Shown: positions 56,760 to 64,000 of the stretch, one piece after another
How the letters are laid out: each line of letters starts with the position of its first letter
How positions within the stretch are numbered: the stretch's first letter is position 1
Source of the DNA: Brachypterus glaber
Lineage: Eukaryota > Arthropoda > Insecta > Coleoptera > Kateretidae
DNA length: 64,000 bases
Assembly (NCBI GenBank): GCA_958510825.1
Contig: OY294047.1
Span: 39,881,229 to 39,945,228, forward strand
Direction: 5' to 3'
Program-made: the position numbers and the translations under genes
The notes under the pieces: model-generated
What the model saw: only the letters and a program-made list of their open reading frames with translations
Databases searched by the model: none
Told to the model about the DNA's origin: nothing

Positions 56760-57595
56760 TGGGACTGTTATCGTGTTTAAAGCTAGACTCTTTTGTTTTT
56801 AGTTGGCTTTAATTTTAAAGTTTTGTTCATTTTTTTGTTAGATTTGCAAATGATACTATTAAAAGTCTGCAGTCTGTGAGAATCGTGCCAAAACTACACA
56901 AATAAAGTAATTAAGATGTTAAAGTTTTAAGATAAAGATAAAACAATTCAAAATATATCATTCTGTTATATAGTAAACGTACTGCCCATAAGTTAAAAGT
57001 TAACTTTTATCTAAGTCCAAACATTTTTATATTAAAATTACTTTCATCAAATTCAGAAAGACTTACAAAATATGTTTTTAAAAATGGCGTCTGTCGTTAG
57101 GAAATTTGCTTCTAATATTCGGTAAAAACATACTGATCTCCTTCAATATTAAAAAAAATACTTTTAAAAATAAAATACATACTTTAAAAAATAAAATGCT
57201 ATAAAAAATAATATCAAAATTCTAAAATTATTTGTTTTTCTACATGGAACTGTTAAGCAAAAAGTACCAAAAGTGTAACTAAATATTCTGCAAGTAATTA
57301 AACTGTTTCTATCAATGTTTAGTCTTTAAATAATAAATTTTGCTTGTGTTAACGGGTTAAAGTGCACGATTATGTCTACCCAAAGTAACAAACAAGGACA
57401 TATTTTATTCGTCTAATATGGTTTTGTTTACGGAAGTCTGTCTAATCAACATTTTTGCTGAAGTTATTTTGTTCTTTCCTTGGATAAGCAATTTATAAAT
57501 ACTGCTGCCAACAAAATAATACTTTTCCCTATAGCCCTCCCTAGGTTAATTAAAATAAAAAAAAAAACAATAAAAAAAAAATATTCAAAAAAAAT
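56760..57595. other. unannotated stretch
   Basis: No supported feature; ends in poly-A/T-rich low-complexity sequence. Confidence 0.4.
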
Positions 57596-57599
57596 CATT

Positions 57600-57900
57600 T
57601 TTTCAAAAAAAAAAAAAAGTTTTTTTTCCGTTAAACGAAAAATAAATTGAAAAAAATATGTTTTTGAAAAAAATTGTTTTTACTCCATTTTACCCCCTTA
57701 CCCCAACCCGATTTTTACGAAAAACAATCCCAGCCTAGAACTTTGGATAATCAATCTGTGGTCTAAATTTGAAGTCGTTAGCCCGAAGCGTTCTTGAGTT
57801 ATCGTGGTCACAAATTTCCTGGACACACAGACCGACCGACCGACAAACAGATTTTTTTTTTTTGACGGAAATCATATTTTTTGGATATAAAACGTCCAGA
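57600..57900 (-). repeat. dispersed repeat of the GTCTG/GATAACT family
   Basis: On the minus strand it reads GTCGGTCGGTCGGTC, CACGATAACTCAAGAACG, CTTCGGGCTAACGACTTC and GGGGTAAGGGGG. It matches the layout of 3650, 7140 and 44740. Confidence 0.8.
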
Positions 57901-58067
57901 AACGTAAAATAGGCAATAAAATGTTTTCGAAATTTTTTTACTAAGGCAAGACTTTCCTTGGTGAAAGTAAAATATTTATTCGCAGTGTAATTCCCAATAT
58001 TCTAAAAAAAATCCATAATCCTTTTTGGATTTAAAACTTTTTTCTCAATTAAATTTCCAAATAACCC

Positions 58068-58800
58068 GGTAACCCGGTAAAAAATCCCAACTCTATTTAC
58101 CCAGCGATTTTCTCGAAAACTAAAAGAGATAATCAAGTTCTGCGAAAACCATCTTAAATTAAACAACTTAAAATATCTTTTAGCATATATTTGATACTTT
58201 TAGCTCTTAAAATATGGGCAGGGCGGCATGGGGGGGAGTTTTTTTTAATGGAAAGGGGGGTCGTGTGATACATCATTTTAAAGCAAATAAAATTCTCTAT
58301 TAGACTGTATATTATTTAATTTTTTAAACAATTTTTTTAAGGTTTTGATTCTTTAATTTTTTGTACTAAAAATGCGATTTTTTAAGTTTTTTTTTTTGTA
58401 AATTTTTATTTATGTGAATTAAAATTAGTTTAAAAGTATAATTTACTTTTTTTCATCATGAAATTAGTAACTTTTAAAAAAAAATTTGATTTTTTTAGAG
58501 TAATTTTGACAAAAATACACATTTTCAACCCTATTTTAAACCAAAAAAAAAAATTTAAAAAATAAAAAAATATATAGTTAAATGGAGAATTTAATAAGCT
58601 TTAAAATGACCGACCCCCCTTTCTATTAAAAAAAATGTCCCCCGATGCCCCCCTGCCCACATTTTAAGAGCTGAAAGTATCAAATATATGCTAAAAGATA
58701 GTTTAAGTTGTCTTATTTAATATGGTTTTCGCAGAATTTGATTATCTCTTTAAGTTTTCGAGAAAATCGTTGGGTAAATAGAGTTGGGACACCCGGTATA
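58068..58800. mobile_element. composite palindrome with ACCCGG..CCGGGT-type ends
   Basis: Outer arms TCCCAACTCTATTTACCCAG and TGGGTAAATAGAGTTGGGAC (with AACCCGGTAA and ACACCCGGTATA just outside) resemble the ends of the 46414 family. Inner arms (CAACTTAAAATATCTTTTAG, GGGGTCGTGTGATACATC) belong to the mariner-type foldback family of 49575 but lack its ends. So one foldback appears built from two families. The 129-codon frame at 58708-59097 runs from this arm into the adjacent MITE. Confidence 0.75.
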
Positions 58801-59040
58801 AAGTGTATGCCTCGATTTTACTGCACTATCACTAAATCACATTTATTTATATATCCGTTTATTTTATTTCACTGTAAAAGAGGTGTATCGGATTTTTGGC
58901 TAATTCTGCAAAATAATAATAATAATTTTGCCCAATTATTGATGTATAAAAAATACTTACTTTTCAAAATTTCAGCTCTTAAAATGGCCCGGATCGTATT
59001 TTTTAATTGCAAATTCGTACATAGAGAAACGCAGGATATA

Positions 59041-59463
59041 CACGGAAAAAAAATTATAGCTAGGAGCGCTATAACACACATACCAAGCAAATTATAATCG
59101 CTTATTATATAAATACAAGGCTTTCTCTTACAATTATGGCAGTCAGTGTAAAAATTTATATGAAATACTTTAATTGTTTAGTGAATAATAAAATATAACA
59201 AATAGTATGGCATTTATAGCTTAAATAGATTTAATTATTGTCCGTGCTAATAATTTTTATAATATAATAAAATTTCTGTAAATTTATAATAGTGCCTGTA
59301 ATAAATATAATCGTGTCTGTAATATATATAATCGTTTCCAATTTATTTTTAACATTATTAGTTATTGTGTCCCTTATAATCTATAGCTTAAATCACTATA
59401 ATTTGCCACTGTTACCAAATATCTTATAATGTATAGCGCAGAGCCCACTAATTTCTTTCCGTG
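59041..59463. mobile_element. 423-bp MITE, copy 3 of 3
   Basis: CACGGAAA..TTTCCGTG flanked by TA; near-identical to the copies at 10597 and 47112 except for a slightly shorter A-run at the left end. Confidence 0.92.
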
Positions 59464-59789
59464 TAGCCAGTAAGAGACTGAAAAAGAATAACCCAGGATT
59501 ATTAACCTTCATTGGTCATTTTAAAAATTACGCTAATAATTGCGTATGTGAAGTGATGAGCTGATTCCACGTTTTGACTAAGTTTTATTTATTTTTTATC
59601 ATTTATTTTCATCGTTTTATATTTTTTAAAACAAATGCATATTCTTTTCATTTAGCACAATAGGTATTCCTTATTTAAAAAATATTCTTCTTTATAATTA
59701 GTTACGATTAAAGATAAAGCCGCCTTAAAGTTATAAACTAAATTTGAGTTTTTTGCTTTATTGGACTTATTTGTATCCATACTACAAAA

Positions 59790-60150
59790 ATAGTTATTTA
59801 TGGTACTAGTGGGTAAACTAAGATATTGCCCATTATAAAATTAACCTGCGAGGCGTCAGCCAAGCAGTTTAATTTTCGAGAGGGCAATATCGGTTTACCC
59901 ATGAGTGCCATACAAGGTTTTATCCAATAAATAGCTTAGGAATTCATATTTTTATTAAAAATTTTAATGACATTTACAAGAAAATAATTTGACGGTGACA
60001 GTTGAGTGGGTAAAATAAATAATTATCCACTCAATAAAGTAAAAGACATGCGGGGGTTATTATTGAGTTTATCTATTTAAAATAAAGCTGGTAATTGTCT
60101 TATTATCTGTATGTATTGGATAAAATAATTAAAATACTCGATTTTCTGAT
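59790..60150 (-). repeat. inverted copy of 43911-44252
   Basis: TATGGTACTAGTGGGTAAAC, GCGAGGCGTCAGCCAAGC, CCCATGAGTGCCATACAAGG and CCACTCAATAAAGTAAAAG match the complement of the 43911 copy. Confidence 0.85.
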
Positions 60151-60154
60151 AATT

Positions 60155-60790
60155 ATAGGTTATGAAGAACCTGGATCTGAATCAATAATTATAATTATTC
60201 ACTTAAACCGTTTTTATTTATTTCCATATTAATTTATTTTAAATAAAATCCAAAACAGTGATATCATTAACCAAACATTATTTTAAATCTTGTTTTTTTA
60301 TTAAAAGCGTATAGTAGGTACAATTTTTGGACCAAACTTCCTCATTTACATTTCATTGATTTCCTTCAATGCAATCTAAATTGTCTTCCAACTTCTAAAT
60401 GTAATTTCCAGAACAAAAGCGTGTGGTGGTGCACCAGATGCTCTAAACCTCCGAACTAATCTGATTTGACTGTTGGCTACACGATTTGCTTAAACCTTCT
60501 TGTTTTCCCTAATCTCGTTATGAAACAATTTGTATTTATTGATCTTGTTAACCAGATTTCCAGAGTGTCTGTTTGGCAATATCCGAAAGAGGATCTTCCT
60601 CCCCCGTTAAATTACATCCAATATCGTTTAAACGAATGCAGGGCATGCGATGGCTTAGAAAATGGACGGGGAGTCAGGTGCAAGGAAGTCCTTAAGGGAA
60701 TAAATACATGTACATAGGAAAAGGGACTGTTATGTACATGTTATATACTGAGAAAAAGAGAAATGTCACAAAATTCGAGGACAAAAAATT
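60155..60790. other. unannotated, with a GC-richer patch at 60420-60720
   Basis: The patch is non-repetitive (GTGTGGTGGTGCACCAGATG, GATCTTCCTCCCCCGTTAA, GGACGGGGAGTCAGGTGC). An 83-codon frame at 60466-60717 crosses it (ECRACDGLENGRGVRCKEVL), with no recognised domain. Possible conserved non-coding element or exon. Confidence 0.3.
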
Positions 60791-60792
60791 AT

Positions 60793-60830
60793 AAGGGAAC
60801 GTTCAAGTATTACGTAACGCAAATTTTGAT
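60793..60830. mobile_element. single end of the PIF/Harbinger-like MITE
   Basis: TAAGGGAACGTTCAAGTATT and ACGTAACGC match the left end of the element at 8328-8434. The opposite end was not found downstream, so it is a fragment or has a decayed partner end. Confidence 0.75.
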
Positions 60831-61174
60831 TATTTTGGACTTTTTTAACCAAAATTTGCAGTTTTAAAGTACAAAGTTAAAGCAAATATGTAATTTTACT
60901 GTATAATTTAAATTTTAAATTCCTTTTAAACTCCCAATAGCTGGTAATTGCAGGTTACCTGTACCGGAAACATTTTTTACAGTGTAATTGCTAGAGCTTT
61001 TACTTTTATAAATAATAAATATAGCTTATTGCAGTAAAAAATTATGTTTGCAAATTAGTTATGTTTATTATTACGTTTATAGTAGTTTTTTAGGTATGAA
61101 GCAACATAATTATTCAATTTAATGCACCGGGCATGAAAAATTAAACTGCAAAAGGGTATTATTATTATTCAATG

Positions 61175-61260
61175 AGCGTATAATAATGAGGGTGAATTTT
61201 GGGACACGAGCCGAAAGGCGAGTGACCTAATCACCCGAATGATTAATAGCTATTATACGC
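61175..61260. repeat. GC-rich-core hairpin
   Basis: GCGTATAATA..GAGGGTGA pairs with TCACCC..TATTATACGC, and CACGAGCC pairs with GGCGAGTG around GAAA. Same plan as 12848 and 44131. Confidence 0.7.
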
Positions 61261-61435
61261 AAGTAGAATTATATACTTTTTCCATGGTCGTTTTAAATTT
61301 TAACGGGTTATTTTTACAGACCCGTGATTAATAGGCCTCTTAATTACGGCCGTGGATAAAAATATATTTGATTAAGGTACCTATGTGCCTAAGTACTTTC
61401 TCGCGGGACCACTCACATATAGGTGGAGATATAGA

Positions 61436-61658
61436 CCATGAACTTGCAATACCTCCTAAGTGTAAAAAGTCAAATATTTCAAGAGCGACGAAAAACAGTT
61501 ATTAGAGTTGCTGTTTACTCTATTTTTTATATTTATAGCAATATAAATAAAGTGGTGTAAGGTTACTTACATTTAAACTATTCTAGCTTATATTATAGTT
61601 AGAAGGTTTGGATGTTAATTGGCCAAAAATTTCAGTTAGGAGGTATTGCATGTTCATT
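61436..61658. mobile_element. 223-bp foldback MITE
   Basis: CATGAACTTGCAATACCTCC and GGAGGTATTGCATGTTCATT are inverted termini of about 26 bp. The interior is unique. Confidence 0.75.
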
Positions 61659-61659
61659 A

Positions 61660-63130
61660 ACGATATGTATGTTTAATTATAAGTTTAACACTGTAAAGTC
61701 GAGATTAAAGCTTCTACTGACATATCTACTTTTTATTAGTTGCTTATAGTTTTATTTTCTGGTTTTCTAAAGAAAACCTTTAGTACTTTAGTTATTTAGG
61801 TATTTATATTTTTAAGTGTATGTTTATCTAAATATTTTAATTAAACGCAAATTTTCAATAACATACAAACTTGTATAATTATAAATTAAATAGGTGATTC
61901 AAATAATTAAATATTTGTTTTATTGGTATATTTTATCTCAAGTGCATAATTGGACAAGCAAGTACGTTTTGGACTGTCTTACTTACATCAATATATTTCT
62001 GATCTTTTACAAGTAGCTATTGCAATATTAAACAAAGAAAATAAAAAAAAGAAACGAATGAAAAAATACTATTTTAAGGTTCTAAACATCTAATTAATTG
62101 GTCACGTAAAGGGTATAATTATATAAATAATTAATAAATAAATAAACAAAAACATTAGACTCGTTTCAGAAAAAAAATCTATTTTCGTAAATTACCCTTT
62201 AGAGAAACTGTATTTTCTTGTAAACTACACCTTTTAAATTATACGGGCCAAAACAATTGAACATTGGAATACAGGCGGCGTTTATCTTGTTTCGTACAAT
62301 TACCCCATCCGTCTGAAATGGAAAAGACAATTGGGGATATCCATAGTTACGGGTGACGCTCCATTTTTTAATTGTAGGTAATTCTTATGTTAAACATTAA
62401 ATTGCATAATTGATAATGCCCAATATTATAAATAGTTAATTTATAATTTAAAGATGTTTAGTCTAGCTTAAAACGGTGGTTACGGATAGGACTATACAAA
62501 TTTCATTTTTTTACTTTGAAGTTGCATTCCATAAAATTGTGATCAAAATATGTATTTCTCTTTTTTTAATATAATAATATGGTAACATTCCCTATAAAAA
62601 TCAGACATTAAAAGATAAATTCTATAGCTATGTAATTAAAAAATTATTTAGAAAATGTTACAGATTGGACATTTTGGAAAACGTTAAGAAATATCAGTTA
62701 TTTTCTTGATCTTTAGACTGAAATTTAGTTTCATTTAAATTAAAAAAATAAATATTTTTAAAATATTATCAATTTTCAAAATTAGTTTTTTTAATAAGGG
62801 GTAAGTTTCAGTGGACAAACCCAATTGTAATTTTGGTAAACATTGGCCTCTACCAATTTCACCTGTCTATCCCCCTAAATTTATTCTTGTTCCCTTGTTC
62901 AACAAGGTCCTGCTATTGCTTATTTCGCCTTTTATTCGTTCATTTCTCTTATACAAAAGTCCCTCCCGTGCCATTTTCATCTATTCAACTGTTTCTCGTT
63001 CCCTATGAATGTAGTTGATGAAAAAAAGCCCTATTCTACCATGTCTGATGAAGTATATTGAGTGTCCTTACTGATTTATCAAGAAATTTCTTTTTAAAAT
63101 ATCAACGAAAAATTTTAGTAGTGTATATTT
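61660..63130. other. long unannotated stretch
   Basis: Mostly AT-rich. A slightly GC-richer segment lies at 62260-62360 (GGCGGCGTTTATCTTG, TTACGGGTGACGCTCC). A pyrimidine-rich stretch at 62850-63010 produces two overlapping short frames that are not regarded as genes. Confidence 0.4.
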
Positions 63131-63136
63131 TTACCT

Positions 63137-63505
63137 CACACGTCCCCCCAAATGGAAATAGGTTTAAAAAAAATAGCAAACTTAGGTGATTATAAATCAT
63201 GTGAGCATGGGGTCTGTAAAATTCAAAACCTCTGAGAACGAAATCCCAATGAGCGCCAGTTCGTAAATAATGGTTGAAGTTCTTCCGCAGACTGCACGCT
63301 AAACAACAATAACAAACTGCAAATTCTTTTGCACAATTCTAATAGTGTTTTTGTTGCTGATTACGATTTTGTTTAGATCAAATCTGTTTAGATCAAATTA
63401 AAATATGTAACTTTTGGAGGCTCATATTTAAATTATTATATATGATTTATCATCACCTAAGTTGGCCATTTTTTTAAATCCTATTTCCATTTGGGGGGAC
63501 GTGTG
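63137..63505. mobile_element. 369-bp foldback element
   Basis: CACACGTCCCCCCAAATGGA and CCATTTGGGGGGACGTGTG are inverted; pairing continues through GAAATAGG, AACTTAGGTGAT and TAAATCAT for about 70 bp per arm. Confidence 0.82.
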
Positions 63506-63620
63506 ACGTCTGGCATGATTATTATACATAAGGAAAATAATGAGGGTTTGGGCATTTTGGCAAAGAACTGTATAAAAAATGACAAAGGTTATATTTAACT
63601 TCTACTACCAACTTATAGAG

Positions 63621-63851
63621 AAAAAAATATTGTCTTAAATCAAGAATGTGCGATTTGGATATAACGAAGGGAATATTTTCTCTTTTAAAGTAAAATTGCT
63701 TTAAATATGAAAGGATAAGAATACGGTATGCTTAAAAGAAGAATATATTATTAAGTTTGAAAGAATAAGAATATGGTATTTATAAAAGAAGAATATTTTC
63801 TCTTCGTTATATACAAATCACCATATTCTTAATTTAAGACAATATTTTTTT
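63621..63851. mobile_element. foldback with internal direct repeats
   Basis: AAAAAAATATTGTCTTAAAT pairs with TTTAAGACAATATTTTTTT, and ATATAACGAAG..GAATATTTTCTC pairs with GAATATTTTCTCTTCGTTAT. Between them GAAAGGATAAGAATACGGTA and GAAAGAATAAGAATATGGTA are direct repeats. Confidence 0.78.
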
Positions 63852-64000
63852 GTGTACTTATTTTTAGTATGGCATTAGAAAAATTTATAATTCGCCAAAA
63901 GTTGTTTAGTTATTTTATTGTACCATCATCGTAGCCGCGACCCCTTCATAATTTTGGACGTCGTCGTGGTAGTTAACACAAATTCTTTGTGCACTTCATG

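Noticed and set aside
58708..59097. 129-codon plus-strand open frame
   Set aside because: It runs from a palindrome arm through a junction into the 425-bp MITE, so it is a chance frame across two repeats.
60466..60717. 83-codon frame in the 60.4-60.7 kb patch as a gene
   Set aside because: No domain, no splice context and no neighbouring exon; kept only as a GC-richer patch.
1..64000. Hox homeobox exons (abd-A or Abd-B)
   Set aside because: No frame contains a homeodomain signature such as WFQNRR; the window appears wholly intergenic.

Overview
The window is non-coding, AT-rich, transposon-dense insect DNA. The one feature that fixes its identity is a 74-nt hairpin at 24461-24534. Its arms match both mature strands of the insect Hox-cluster microRNA mir-iab-4, and its reverse complement gives mir-iab-8. 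In the insects where this locus has been studied it lies between abd-A and Abd-B, so the window is most likely the abd-A/Abd-B intergenic part of an insect Hox complex. No homeobox exon is present. By the fly arrangement, iab-4 runs opposite to the flanking Hox genes and iab-8 runs with them; orientation here is inferred from that. The species cannot be named from sequence; the repeats suggest a large, repeat-rich insect genome.

Layout. 1-22 kb: tandem repeats, foldback/MITE elements, an inverted-repeat nest at 10.19-11.93 kb holding three kinds of DNA element, and several elements with clear TIRs and TA, TTA or TTAA target-site duplications. 22.5-24.6 kb: a GC-richer, low-repeat island with an exon-like block ending in a GTAAGT donor, followed about 0.56 kb downstream by the iab-4/iab-8 hairpin. 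24.6-27 kb: extremely AT-rich desert. 27-34 kb: dispersed repeats and a four-unit tandem array at 31.7-32.4 kb. 34.4-34.7 kb: a second GC-rich island with X-box, CCAAT and YY1/PHO-like motifs. 35-46 kb: a tRNA-derived SINE nested in an older element, two truncated non-LTR retrotransposons, and many foldbacks. 46-51 kb: two nested palindromes. 53.2 kb: a well-formed type I hammerhead ribozyme, with a decayed relative at 39.5 kb. 53.4-54.7 kb: inverted and tandem repeats. 55.3-56.8 kb: a third GC-richer patch with a possible first coding exon, then a possible small split gene or pseudogene. 57-64 kb: more foldbacks, including a third near-identical copy of a 425-bp element.

There is no convincing intact protein-coding gene. 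Recognisable coding sequence is retrotransposon wreckage. Several elements sit inside the arms of others, so the opposite arm acts as an internal empty site and confirms the target-site duplication. Coordinates of repeat boundaries are by eye and may be off by some bases.
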